The notes beneath the pieces were generated by a model. The model saw only the letters and a program-made list of their open reading frames with translations. It did not search any database and had not been told where the DNA came from. A stretch of 7,838 nucleotides of DNA from Methanosphaera sp. rholeuAM130 (lineage in GTDB: Archaea; Methanobacteriota; Methanobacteria; Methanobacteriales; Methanobacteriaceae), in contig MUZY01000203.1 in assembly GCA_003266065.1 (NCBI GenBank), positions 14,811-22,648 of the forward strand. The letters run 5' to 3'. Of this stretch, positions 1-5,944 are shown piece after piece. The translations under genes and the position numbers were made by a program. The stretch's first letter is position 1, and every line of letters starts with the position of its first letter.

Positions 1-332
1 AAGAGGCTAAGGTGGAAACTAAAAAAGTTCCTAAAAAAGAAACTGAAAAGGCAGTTCAGAAAAGCGAAACTGATGAAGCAGAATTTATCTTTGCAGATGA
101 CAGCGATATTCATTCAACTTACGATAAAAAGTTGAAGGCCAAAAAGGATGCCAAAGTCAATAAAGCTAAAAATGCCAAAGAAAATGCTGATAAAATAATT
201 GAATTGGAAGAACTTAATGAAGAAAGCGATATGAAACTAGAAGAAACACCATATGAAGATGAAATCTTGGATTTGATAATTGAGGAAGAGGAATCTGACT
301 CATTTGTTGAATTGACAAAGGACGATTTTTAA
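1..332 (+). CDS. C-terminal part of an unknown highly charged protein (5' end outside window)
   Basis: The reading frame is open to the left edge (first whole codon at base 3), so this is probably the tail of a longer gene; the GTG at base 12 lies inside the open frame and has no convincing ribosome binding site. About 110 residues are visible. The first two thirds are lysine- and alanine-rich, with repeated KAKKDAKVNKAKNAK-like text that would form a long charged helix. The last third is strongly acidic (a run of EEEE residues near the end) and finishes in FVELTKDDF. There is no cysteine, no membrane segment and no recognisable domain. Such tails are often flexible or coiled-coil appendages on nucleic-acid-binding or ribosome-associated proteins, but nothing here proves that. 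It ends 35 bases before serS on the same strand with no T-run between, so the two are probably co-transcribed. I do not recognise the family. Confidence 0.75.
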   Translation, partial: EAKVETKKVPKKETEKAVQKSETDEAEFIFADDSDIHSTYDKKLKAKKDAKVNKAKNAKENADKIIELEELNEESDMKLEETPYEDEILDLIIEEEESDSFVELTKDDF

Positions 333-354
333 GCGTTCAATGAAAATAAGTTAC

Positions 355-360
355 AGGGGC
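355..360 (+). promoter_or_regulatory. Ribosome binding site of serS
   Basis: AGGGGC lies seven bases before the GTG at 368 and supports that start. There is an in-frame stop at 347 and no other start codon in frame between it and 368. The site is a partial match to the archaeal GGAGGTGAT core. Confidence 0.5.
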
Positions 361-367
361 ATATACA

Positions 368-1645
368 GTGTTAGATATAAAAGTATTCAGAGATAATCCG
401 GAAAAAGTATTGGAATCAGAGAAGAAACGATTCAGAAGTACTGAAAATGTAGAAAAAGTTATTGAATATGATAACTTATGGAGAGAAGGATTGCAGACAT
501 TGAACAATCTGCGATCAGAAAAAAACAAGTTATCCAAATCATTCAATCAGGCAAAAAAGGATGGAACTATCCAAGAGGTCGTTGAAAAATCAAAGCAGGT
601 AGCAAATGATATAAAGCAACTGCAGCCAAAGATAGCAGAGTATGAAGAAATCCGTGACCAATACAGATATAAGGTCGGTAACATCATCGATGAAAAGGTA
701 CCTGTATCCGATACGGAGGACGACAATGAAATCATCAGAACATATGGAACAAAGAAGGAATTCGACTTTACGCCACTTAGCCATGTGGATATAATGGACA
801 TAATCGACGGGGCGGATACGCAAACTGCGGCACAGGTATCAGGTTCAAGATTCTACTATTTGAAGGAGGATATCCTATTTTTAAACTTGGCATTAATTCA
901 GTTTGCATTAAATGAATTGACAGGCAAGGGGTATACTCCTCTGCAAACGCCTTTCTTTATAAAAAGTCAGGTTGCCAAGGAAACATCCGAACTGGGCGAT
1001 TTTGAAGAAACGTTATATAAGATTGAAGATGAAGATCTCTTCTTGATAGCAACGGCGGAGCAGACATTGGCCGCACTTCACAGGGATGAAATAATAGATT
1101 CCGAACAGTTGCCCAAAAGGTACTGTGCATTGTCCACGTGTTTTAGAAAGGAAGCCGGTTCTCATGGAAAGGATACCTTGGGTATTTTCCGCGTTCATCA
1201 GTTTGAAAAAATAGAACAGTTCATCTATTCTGCACCGGAAGAATCAGCCAATGAACATGAAAAGTTGCTTGAAGTAACGGAACAGATATATCAAAAGCTG
1301 GATTTGCCGTATAGGATAGTTGCAATAGTGTCATCTGCCTTAAATGATAATGCGGCAATCAAGTATGACCTTGAAGCATGGTTCCCTGGTTCTGGTGCAT
1401 ACAGGGAACTGGTGTCATGTACAAACTGTACGGATTACCAGGCAAGAAAAACAAAAACGAGGGTTGGAAAGGCTGGTGCCAGTGATTCACAGATACTGCA
1501 CACGTTAAACAGTACGGCCATAGCAACAGAAAGAACCATATGTTGTATTATTGAAAATTATCAGCAGGAAAATGGGGATGTATTAATACCTGAGGTATTG
1601 CAGCCATTCATGAACGGTAAGACAGTTATAAAAGCTAAAAACTAG
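368..1645 (+). CDS. serS: Seryl-tRNA synthetase, common (type 1) form
   Basis: SerRS is a cytoplasmic class II enzyme that charges tRNA-Ser (and tRNA-Sec where present) with serine using ATP. The 425 residues are full length. The N-terminal region, about residues 30-105, is a long charged coiled coil that in this family reaches the tRNA variable arm. The catalytic core follows: motif 1 around 188-203 (YTPLQTPFFIKSQVA), the serine-site TAEQTL at 229-234, motif 2 from FRKEAG at 259 to FRVHQFEKIE at 274-283, the SCTNCTDYQARK segment at 350-361, and motif 3 around 380-397 (LNSTAIATERT). These mark the common SerRS and not the rare zinc-dependent methanogen SerRS, which lacks the TAEQTL signature. 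Translation starts at GTG 368, and the protein begins MLDIKVFRDNPE as expected for the family. It probably shares a transcript with the charged-protein gene upstream and ends in a short hairpin plus T7 run. Confidence 0.96.
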   Translation: MLDIKVFRDNPEKVLESEKKRFRSTENVEKVIEYDNLWREGLQTLNNLRSEKNKLSKSFNQAKKDGTIQEVVEKSKQVANDIKQLQPKIAEYEEIRDQYRYKVGNIIDEKVPVSDTEDDNEIIRTYGTKKEFDFTPLSHVDIMDIIDGADTQTAAQVSGSRFYYLKEDILFLNLALIQFALNELTGKGYTPLQTPFFIKSQVAKETSELGDFEETLYKIEDEDLFLIATAEQTLAALHRDEIIDSEQLPKRYCALSTCFRKEAGSHGKDTLGIFRVHQFEKIEQFIYSAPEESANEHEKLLEVTEQIYQKLDLPYRIVAIVSSALNDNAAIKYDLEAWFPGSGAYRELVSCTNCTDYQARKTKTRVGKAGASDSQILHTLNSTAIATERTICCIIENYQQENGDVLIPEVLQPFMNGKTVIKAKN

Positions 1646-1672
1646 TTTGTAACTAACTTATTTTATTTTTTT
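1643..1672 (+). terminator. Terminator of serS: short stop-codon hairpin plus T7
   Basis: The TAG stop (1643-1645) starts a five-base stem, TAGTT (1643-1647) pairing with AACTA (1651-1655) across the loop TGT. A T-rich tract follows, ending in an unbroken T7 at 1666-1672. Archaeal RNA polymerase terminates at T-runs, so the tract is the stronger evidence; the short stem alone could be chance. A second T7 lies at 1700-1706. Confidence 0.55.
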
Positions 1673-1762
1673 CTCAATGATAATTTGAAATCGATTGTGT
1701 TTTTTTAGAAAAAAATAATTTTCTTATTTGGGTATTTATTATCTTAAATATTTCTAATAAGC

Positions 1763-1772
1763 TTTTATATTA
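1763..1772 (+). promoter_or_regulatory. Candidate TATA box for the CBS-domain gene
   Basis: TTTTATATTA sits in the 233-base gap after serS, downstream of the serS T-runs. An archaeal start site about 25 bases on would fall near 1795 and leave a leader of about 85 bases. The gap is so AT-rich that other TATA-like strings exist, so the exact box is uncertain; a separate promoter is nevertheless expected because terminator-like T-runs precede it. Confidence 0.35.
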
Positions 1773-1866
1773 CTTTAAACAAAACATTAATTATAACTAA
1801 TAATTTTCATATTCAATTACTAATTTAGATAATCATGCATTATTTGAAAAATCATTAATTTACGAC

Positions 1867-1872
1867 GAGGCG
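1867..1872 (+). promoter_or_regulatory. Ribosome binding site of the CBS-domain gene
   Basis: GAGGCG followed by AT differs by one base from the consensus GAGGTGAT and ends six bases before the ATG at 1879. It is one of the clearest ribosome binding sites in the window and fixes the start. Confidence 0.7.
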
Positions 1873-1878
1873 ATAATT

Positions 1879-2715
1879 ATGGAAATAAGCGAAATCATGA
1901 CTGAAAAAGTTCAAGCAGGATCAGTGCCAGGTACAATAAGTTCTATTTATGAAATATTAAGGGAAGAAAATTTATCTGGAGTTCCTATTGTCAAAAAGCA
2001 AACCGGTGAATTGGCCGGAATAATAACACGTTCAGATTTAATTAAAAATCCTGACGAGGATCAGGTTGCAATGGTTATGACAAGAAATCCAATTACGGCA
2101 GCTCCGGATGAAGATGTGAAATCTGTCGTTAGGAAAATGATCAATAACAACATCAGAAGAATACCTATAACCGTTGATAATATGCTGGTGGGTATTGTAA
2201 CATCATCGGATATCACAAACAAGGCATTATGGAAAATTGAAAACAACGAACCAGTTGAAAAGTATATGGTTCATAATGTTCCGACGGTATGGGACAAGAC
2301 GCCGCTGCCGGTTGCATATTCAATATCCAATTTCTTTAACTTCAAATCGGTTGTGGCATTGAATGACGATAGCAAAGCATCCGGAATACTTACCGAAACC
2401 GACTTCATACATGAAAGCAGCGTCGTTGAAGAACAGACAGTTCATAACAGTTCCGTCAGTACTGAAGGGGATAAATGGACATGGAATAGTCAAAGCGTAA
2501 TGTATATTCTTAAAAATAAGTTAAAATTCTCCGATAAATTGGTTAAGGACGTTGCCGGTGATAAGCTGGTATCAGTAACGCGTAAAACGTCCGTTAAGGA
2601 ATGTGCCAATCTGCTCAAAAAACACAATATTGAACAGGTTCCTGTGTTAAACATGTCTGATGAGCCAATAGGACTCGTAAGAAGTAGTGATTTAATGCGT
2701 GCAATGATTGAATAA
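1879..2715 (+). CDS. Protein with four CBS domains (probable adenine-nucleotide sensor)
   Basis: A soluble 278-residue protein built from two CBS pairs and no attached enzyme domain. Approximate domains: CBS1 residues 1-57 (SGVPIVKK...GIITRSDLI), CBS2 62-117 (VMTRNPITAAPDED...VGIVTSSDI), CBS3 124-178 (EKYMVHNVPTV...GILTETDFI) and CBS4 220-277 (VKDVAGDKLVSV...GLVRSSDLM). Each domain ends in the typical G-I/L-V/L-T/R-x-S/T-D string. A spacer at about 180-218, with the segment KWTWNSQ, separates CBS3 from CBS4. CBS pairs usually bind AMP, ATP or S-adenosylmethionine and regulate a partner. Stand-alone four-CBS proteins are common in methanogens, often annotated as IMP dehydrogenase-related although they lack the catalytic barrel. 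The partner is unknown and the neighbours do not reveal it. The gene has its own ribosome binding site, a likely own promoter, and a strong hairpin terminator, so it is probably monocistronic. Confidence 0.93.
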   Translation: MEISEIMTEKVQAGSVPGTISSIYEILREENLSGVPIVKKQTGELAGIITRSDLIKNPDEDQVAMVMTRNPITAAPDEDVKSVVRKMINNNIRRIPITVDNMLVGIVTSSDITNKALWKIENNEPVEKYMVHNVPTVWDKTPLPVAYSISNFFNFKSVVALNDDSKASGILTETDFIHESSVVEEQTVHNSSVSTEGDKWTWNSQSVMYILKNKLKFSDKLVKDVAGDKLVSVTRKTSVKECANLLKKHNIEQVPVLNMSDEPIGLVRSSDLMRAMIE

Positions 2716-2750
2716 CCCTTGGGGTTATTCCATTCTATTGCCTTTTTTTT
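2710..2750 (+). terminator. Terminator of the CBS-domain gene: perfect hairpin over the stop codon plus T8
   Basis: GAATAACCC (2710-2718) and GGGTTATTC (2722-2730) form a perfect nine-base stem with loop TTG. The TAA stop at 2713-2715 lies inside the left arm. Twelve bases later comes T8 (2743-2750). The stem plus T-run arrangement is unusually clean for an archaeal gene end. Confidence 0.75.
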
Positions 2751-2766
2751 ATTTTATTGATGATTC

Positions 2767-2850
2767 TTTTTTTACACGATGATTTTTAAATTATTTGCTT
2801 AACCGATACTCTTTTTTTGATTAGCTTTGCTTAATTATCGGATCTTTTTT
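2767..2850 (+). terminator. Backup T-runs and imperfect hairpin between convergent genes
   Basis: Three more plus-strand T-runs follow the main terminator: T7 at 2767-2773, T7 at 2812-2818 and T6 at 2845-2850. The last follows CCGATA (2803-2808) pairing with TATCGG (2836-2841), with a smaller imperfect stem inside. TTTGCTTAA is also directly repeated at 2794-2802 and 2826-2834. Together these look like stacked termination signals protecting the convergent minus-strand tfuA gene from read-through. No comparable minus-strand T-run is seen after tfuA. Confidence 0.45.
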
Positions 2851-2866
2851 CATACAATTCCATTTT

Positions 2867-3517
2867 CTATTGTTTTTCGGATATTTTCTTAATATATTCC
2901 AAAACGGCTTTTGCATCGTCGTGTTTTATGTCAAATTTGTTCTTTTCAAGATATTCCTTAAGATTTGTCTTCTTATCGTCGTCTATACCTGATTTATTTA
3001 TCACGTATTCAAAGCTACGTTTGGGATAATAAATGTCCTTTGACGTTGACAGCAGTTCTTCTACTTCTTCTTGACTGAGTATACCATCCACACGTGCCCT
3101 GTTGAAGTTATATTTCATATTAATCCACGAATCTGATAGCTGCCGATAGGTTTGGGGATCCAGACTTACCGCTACGTCATCATCCGATTCAATTATCCCG
3201 TTCTTATAGTCTTCAAAGATTCTTCCTATTCCTATCATTCCATATGGGTATAGTTCACAGGCTCTCAATGCTCCCATGCTGGCACCACCGACAACGGTTA
3301 TGTCCTTGTCAAGGGCTTTAAGAATCTCCTTGTGTGCTACTGCGGGACTTTGATGGAACAGGCCGTCTATTATTCCGATGATGTCTATATCGTTTTGGCT
3401 TTCAAGAAGCGTTGAGAGATCTCCCCTTTTTATGGGCGGCTTGTAATCTGCTTTAAGGATGCTTTCTGCTTCATCGAATGAAATGGACAAACCCGTATAT
3501 ACTATAATTTTTTTCAT
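2867..3517 (-). CDS. tfuA: TfuA-like protein (probable partner of YcaO in peptide thioamidation)
   Basis: The 216-residue protein has the TfuA core: a start of the form KKIIVYTGLSIS, IDGLFHQSPAVAHKEIL at 50-66, the glycine-rich GGASMGALRACEL at 77-89 and GMIGIGRIFEDYKNG at 93-107. TfuA proteins work with YcaO enzymes that activate a backbone amide with ATP. In Methanosarcina, YcaO-TfuA is needed for the thioglycine of methyl-coenzyme M reductase subunit McrA, and TfuA is thought to help deliver sulfide. That role is the best guess here but is transferred from the family. YcaO is not in this window, so the two are not adjacent on this side. The C-terminal third (about 145-216) is charged, helical and less conserved. 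The ATG overlaps the HD gene's stop as ATGA, so the two are translationally coupled, with AGGT a few bases upstream as ribosome binding site. Confidence 0.9.
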   Translation of the reverse strand: MKKIIVYTGLSISFDEAESILKADYKPPIKRGDLSTLLESQNDIDIIGIIDGLFHQSPAVAHKEILKALDKDITVVGGASMGALRACELYPYGMIGIGRIFEDYKNGIIESDDDVAVSLDPQTYRQLSDSWINMKYNFNRARVDGILSQEEVEELLSTSKDIYYPKRSFEYVINKSGIDDDKKTNLKEYLEKNKFDIKHDDAKAVLEYIKKISEKQ

Positions 3518-4017
3518 GTTCTTCTACCTAACAGTTCTTCATCCAGTTTGACGAGACGTTCTATGGATTCTTTGTTCATGTTCTTGTTTGTCCACTTTTT
3601 GATAACGAAGTCCAAATCCACCTTTGTAACGCCATGAACAAGGTTATCCGCATGTGCAACTATTTTTTCTTCGAGTGTTTCGGGCATGTAGTTTCTATCG
3701 GGAAGATTCAGCTGTTTTGCCTCTTGAGGTACTATTCCGGCACCTATGTGTCTTTCGGTTATTTTGCATATCCTTTCATCAACGTTTATATTTCTAAGCA
3801 GGTCTGCTCCTAGATATGCATGTCTTATGTCATTGGTTATTGTTCTTCCGACGTCATGCAACATGGCACCGCACTTAATCAAATCCAAATCGATGTTGTC
3901 ATGGTATTTCGTTATGTCTTTCGTTCTTTCGTAGACGGTTCTGCTGTGGTCTATTATGTAATCGGTGCATTTCAATTTTTCATAGGCATATTCTATTATT
4001 CTATCTGCATTATTCAT
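3514..4017 (-). CDS. HD-domain metal-dependent phosphohydrolase, archaeal TIGR00295-like
   Basis: HD proteins use paired metal ions held by His and Asp residues to hydrolyse phosphate esters, often in nucleotides. From the start chosen here (167 residues) the metal-site residues are visible: His24 (DHSRTV), His54-Asp55 in AMLHDVGRT, His66 (RHAYLGADLL), His90 (ERHIGAGI) and Asp124 (VAHADNLVHG). The HDVGRT and AHADNL strings resemble the archaeal TIGR00295 family, whose substrate I do not know. The frame extends to an ATG at 4092, but that would overlap tfe by 11 bases and add a hydrophobic tail-like sequence (TLILIFSIL) from AT-rich spacer. The ATG at 4017 is preceded by GGAG with a nine-base gap and starts MNNADRIIEYAYEKL, so it is preferred; ATGs at 4047 and 4032 are possible alternatives. 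It overlaps tfuA by four bases and follows tfe by 64. Confidence 0.88.
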   Translation of the reverse strand: MNNADRIIEYAYEKLKCTDYIIDHSRTVYERTKDITKYHDNIDLDLIKCGAMLHDVGRTITNDIRHAYLGADLLRNINVDERICKITERHIGAGIVPQEAKQLNLPDRNYMPETLEEKIVAHADNLVHGVTKVDLDFVIKKWTNKNMNKESIERLVKLDEELLGRRT

Positions 4018-4055
4018 GTTTTTAGTCTCCATCAAATAATGTTTCATTAAAATAG

Positions 4056-4061
4056 AAAAAA
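4056..4061 (-). terminator. Weak T6 run after tfe
   Basis: On the minus strand the spacer after the tfe stop contains a T-rich stretch whose longest run is T6. No paired stem precedes it. It could reduce transcription into the HD gene, but it is shorter than the T7-T8 runs at other gene ends here. Confidence 0.3.
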
Positions 4062-4081
4062 TTAAAATAAGTGTGTGGGGG

Positions 4082-4624
4082 TTATTCTTCATTTACTATG
4101 TAGGGTGATTTATGTTGTTTGATGTCGTTTATTATGCTTTCGTTATCTTCATATTCAAGCTTTTCGTCACATCTTGGACATATGAACTGATAATCGGTTG
4201 CCTCATCAAATGCGTACCTACATCCGTTTGGGCATACGAAGAACATGTTGTTTTCTTCATACTTTAAACTTTCCTTTATTTCCTCGTTATGCTTATTATA
4301 TTCTTTTTCTATTAGTCTTGCCGCTTTCCGTGAATCAAATTTCCAGTAGTATGTAAACCATTGTGTTTCCGGATCTTTGACTCTCGTGTAATTTGCTACT
4401 CCGGCATCGAATAATTTGTATAATATTTTTCTAACGAAGTTTAATTTAATACCAGTAACTTCCGCTATTTGTTCATCGGTTACTTCAGCAGTAAATAGGC
4501 AATCCAATATTTTTGAACTGGTATCAGCATCATTAGTAAGATCACTTGCCAATCTTTTTACGTTATGTTCATTTAGAAATTTAGAATCATAATCAAACTC
4601 GTATATTATTTCTTTTTTAGCCAT
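4082..4624 (-). CDS. tfe: Transcription initiation factor E, alpha subunit (TFE)
   Basis: TFE is the archaeal relative of eukaryotic TFIIE-alpha. It binds the RNA polymerase clamp and upstream DNA and helps TBP and TFB open promoters. The 180 residues match the usual length. An N-terminal winged helix spans about 15-95, with the helix-turn-helix segment TDEQIAEVTGIKLNFVRKILYK at 49-70 and a wing at about 76-95 ending in WFTYYWKFD. A helical linker (98-125) follows, then a C-terminal zinc ribbon with Cys131, Cys135, Cys149 and Cys152 (CPNGC...CPRC). The tail to 180 is acidic. The ATG at 4624 has a weak GTGAG site nine bases upstream. It lies upstream of the HD and tfuA genes on the same strand; a T6 run in the 64-base gap after the stop suggests partial termination, with some read-through possible. 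Confidence 0.96.
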   Translation of the reverse strand: MAKKEIIYEFDYDSKFLNEHNVKRLASDLTNDADTSSKILDCLFTAEVTDEQIAEVTGIKLNFVRKILYKLFDAGVANYTRVKDPETQWFTYYWKFDSRKAARLIEKEYNKHNEEIKESLKYEENNMFFVCPNGCRYAFDEATDYQFICPRCDEKLEYEDNESIINDIKQHKSPYIVNEE

Positions 4625-4937
4625 TATATTATCTCACTATTAATTTTATTCTCTACATCTTTTGTTTTAAGGTGTATTGACGGATAAAAATTACATTTAA
4701 AAAAATATTGCTTTTTTATTCAATTGTTGTTTGTAAAAAAACTTGGTTAAATTCTTCAGTTTGTATAGTTGAATCTTTAAATTTATTTCTTGTATTGGAA
4801 ATATGTCACAATACATTAATAACTAATATGTTACTTTGTATTTGATTGTATAAATAGTTATTCAATTCTTTAATTTATTTGATGGATAGCGTTAATATTG
4901 GGGATGATGTGCAGATAATTACCTCATTTGGTCATAT
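4625..4937. other. Gene-poor AT-rich spacer between tfe and comA
   Basis: This spacer must contain the tfe promoter. On the minus strand the best-placed AT boxes are around 4698-4712 (the AATATTTTTTTAAAT stretch), giving a leader of roughly 50 bases, but the composition makes this unsure. A minus-strand T7 (plus-strand A7) lies at 4735-4741 without a clear stem. At its right end, about 4880-4935, the composition is less AT-rich than the rest and contains a possible small plus-strand ORF described separately. No tRNA or other structured RNA was recognised. Confidence 0.5.
4849..4856 (+). promoter_or_regulatory. Candidate TATA box upstream of the 26-codon ORF
   Basis: TATAAATA is centred about 30 bases before the ATG at 4882, slightly farther than the spacing expected if transcription began at or next to that ATG. 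On the opposite strand the same bases also read as TATA-like, so direction is uncertain. Confidence 0.25.
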
Positions 4938-4962
4938 AAAAAAAGTATGCTCTTGGTATTAG
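4882..4962 (+). CDS. Possible 26-residue leaderless small protein (speculative)
   Basis: An ATG opens 26 codons (starting MDSVNIGDDVQI and ending KKVCSWY) that run to a TAG at 4960-4962, overlapping the stop of convergent comA by two bases. There is no ribosome binding site, but a TATAAATA box about 30 bases upstream would place a transcript start close to the ATG, as in leaderless archaeal genes. The stretch is less AT-rich than the surrounding spacer. The peptide is soluble-looking and has no recognised family. An open frame of this length is common by chance, so it could equally be a gene remnant or nothing. Confidence 0.2.
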   Translation: MDSVNIGDDVQIITSFGHIKKVCSWY

Positions 4963-4975
4963 AATTTACCAAGAG
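4938..4975 (-). terminator. Terminator of comA: hairpin with the stop codon in its loop plus T7
   Basis: The plus-strand bases CTCTTGGTA (4950-4958) and TACCAAGAG (4967-4975) form a perfect nine-base stem. In the comA mRNA the TAA stop (4961-4959) falls in the eight-base loop. Five bases after the stem the minus strand has T7 (4944-4938). On the plus strand no T-run follows, so this signal acts on comA only. Confidence 0.75.
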
Positions 4976-5717
4976 TATCTCCTCTAAGTCCGCGTCTTAG
5001 GGTTTCCAGTGAGATGATGTCATTGAAGTTAACGTTTCCAAGGTTAACGTCGTTTCCCAATTTCAATATTAGCTCAACCTGCTGGTTCTTGTTGGGAGCT
5101 TCCCACATTATTTTTTTATTGTCGGTGCTCTTGTGTATCTCGTCGAGTTCGTCTGTCTTGATGTTTCCCTTTTCATCATATATTCCGATATTCTTTCCGC
5201 TTTCCCTGCCTTCGATAATAACAAGATCTGATCCGTGTTCAAGATCATTATTTATCAGTTCTATCCTTTGGCCGGTGGAATACTGATGATCCATTTGCGG
5301 GTTTTTCTTTCCTATTTCGCTTAATGTGTAGAAACCGGCATCCTTTGCCGTTTGTATTGCTTCATATCTTCGGGTATCCTCTATTGTTGTAGATCCATCT
5401 GATATCTCCACGGCGTCAAATCCTAGATTGTCCAACTGTTCAAAGAATTCATCCACTTTGTCATATTTATTTGCCAATTCGAATAATGTTCCGCCGGTGT
5501 AAGTTTTAATGTCATATGATTGGTATAGCTGATTTTTATCTTTGATTAGCTCTTCTTCATATAATATTGATGTTCCCCAACCGAATTTCAGAAGATTGAA
5601 ATATTCTCCTGTTAACTTCAGGGAATCTTCCACATAGTCATATCCAAATCCCTTATCCAAAACCATGGTGTTGGTGTTGACTTTTTGAATTTTATCTAAA
5701 AATGCGAACGCTTTCAT
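4959..5717 (-). CDS. comA: Phosphosulfolactate synthase
   Basis: ComA adds sulfite to phosphoenolpyruvate to give (R)-2-phospho-3-sulfolactate, the first step of the PEP-dependent route to coenzyme M (EC 4.4.1.19). It is a cytoplasmic TIM-barrel enzyme. The 252 residues match the family length, and the signature strands appear in order: VLDKGFG at 19-25, LLKFGWGTS at 42-50, TYTGGTLFEL at 72-81, FDAVEISDGSTTI at 99-111, LSEIGKK, LVIIEGRESGKNIGIYD, MWEAPNKNQQ and a C-terminal LRRGLRGDT. Many positively charged residues in these loops would suit an anionic substrate. The start at 5717 has GGGA nine bases upstream. It stands alone, divergent from ftsZ, with its own promoter-like box, a 14-base palindrome at the expected transcript start, and a strong terminator. 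Its presence implies that the organism can begin coenzyme M synthesis; the later com genes are not in the window. Confidence 0.96.
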   Translation of the reverse strand: MKAFAFLDKIQKVNTNTMVLDKGFGYDYVEDSLKLTGEYFNLLKFGWGTSILYEEELIKDKNQLYQSYDIKTYTGGTLFELANKYDKVDEFFEQLDNLGFDAVEISDGSTTIEDTRRYEAIQTAKDAGFYTLSEIGKKNPQMDHQYSTGQRIELINNDLEHGSDLVIIEGRESGKNIGIYDEKGNIKTDELDEIHKSTDNKKIMWEAPNKNQQVELILKLGNDVNLGNVNFNDIISLETLRRGLRGDTLGKF

Positions 5718-5730
5718 ATTTATCTTTCCC

Positions 5731-5744
5731 GAATAAATTTATTC
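5731..5744. promoter_or_regulatory. 14-base perfect palindrome in the comA leader (possible operator)
   Basis: GAATAAATTTATTC is its own reverse complement. It abuts the GGGA ribosome binding site of comA and lies where transcription from the box at 5767-5776 would begin. It could be an operator for a dimeric repressor or form a small 5' hairpin (GAATA/TATTC) next to the ribosome binding site. AT-rich palindromes also arise by chance. Confidence 0.35.
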
Positions 5745-5766
5745 AATGTTTTTAAAATTTTTATAA

Positions 5767-5776
5767 TAATATATTA
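5767..5776 (-). promoter_or_regulatory. Candidate TATA box of comA
   Basis: On the minus strand TAATATATTA is followed by more AT sequence. A start about 26 bases on would be near 5745, giving a 28-base leader that begins at the palindrome. Spacing is good, but the box is itself symmetrical and the region is AT-rich. Confidence 0.4.
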
Positions 5777-5899
5777 GTCGTCTGATTATTAATTCTTTTA
5801 TGTATTGCACAAAGTATTTACTATATGGATTACATAATATTCCTTTTGATGTAAATACATTCCGGATGAAAATTTGCATTATTATACTGTAATATTGTG

Positions 5900-5910
5900 G
5901 TCATAATGAC
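5900..5910. promoter_or_regulatory. Dyad GTCAT-A-ATGAC next to a TATA box (possible regulator site)
   Basis: GTCAT and ATGAC are exact inverted arms around one central A, ending five bases before the TTTATATA box. It contains more G and C than its surroundings and lies where archaeal activators or BRE-occluding repressors bind. No regulator gene is nearby to pair with it. Confidence 0.3.
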
Positions 5911-5915
5911 TCAAC

Positions 5916-5923
5916 TTTATATA
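5916..5923 (+). promoter_or_regulatory. Consensus-like archaeal TATA box, far upstream of ftsZ
   Basis: TTTATATA matches the methanogen box A consensus. A start about 25-27 bases on would fall near 5945. The next plus-strand gene, ftsZ, begins 280 bases later, so the product would be either a long ftsZ leader or a separate small RNA. Confidence 0.45.
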
Positions 5924-5944
5924 TTTCTAAAAACAAATAAATAT

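Noticed and set aside
1700..1717. T7-AG-A7 inverted repeat after serS
   Set aside because: The two-base loop cannot close a hairpin well; it is treated only as a backup T-run.
4078..4086. Same GAATAACCC string at the tfe stop as in the CBS gene terminator
   Set aside because: At tfe there is no complementary arm nearby, so it does not form the hairpin; the shared string reflects GAA-TAA-CCC by chance.
5014..5286. 90-codon plus-strand frame inside comA
   Set aside because: Antisense to comA, with a serine/leucine/phenylalanine-rich composition typical of shadows of charged coding sequence.
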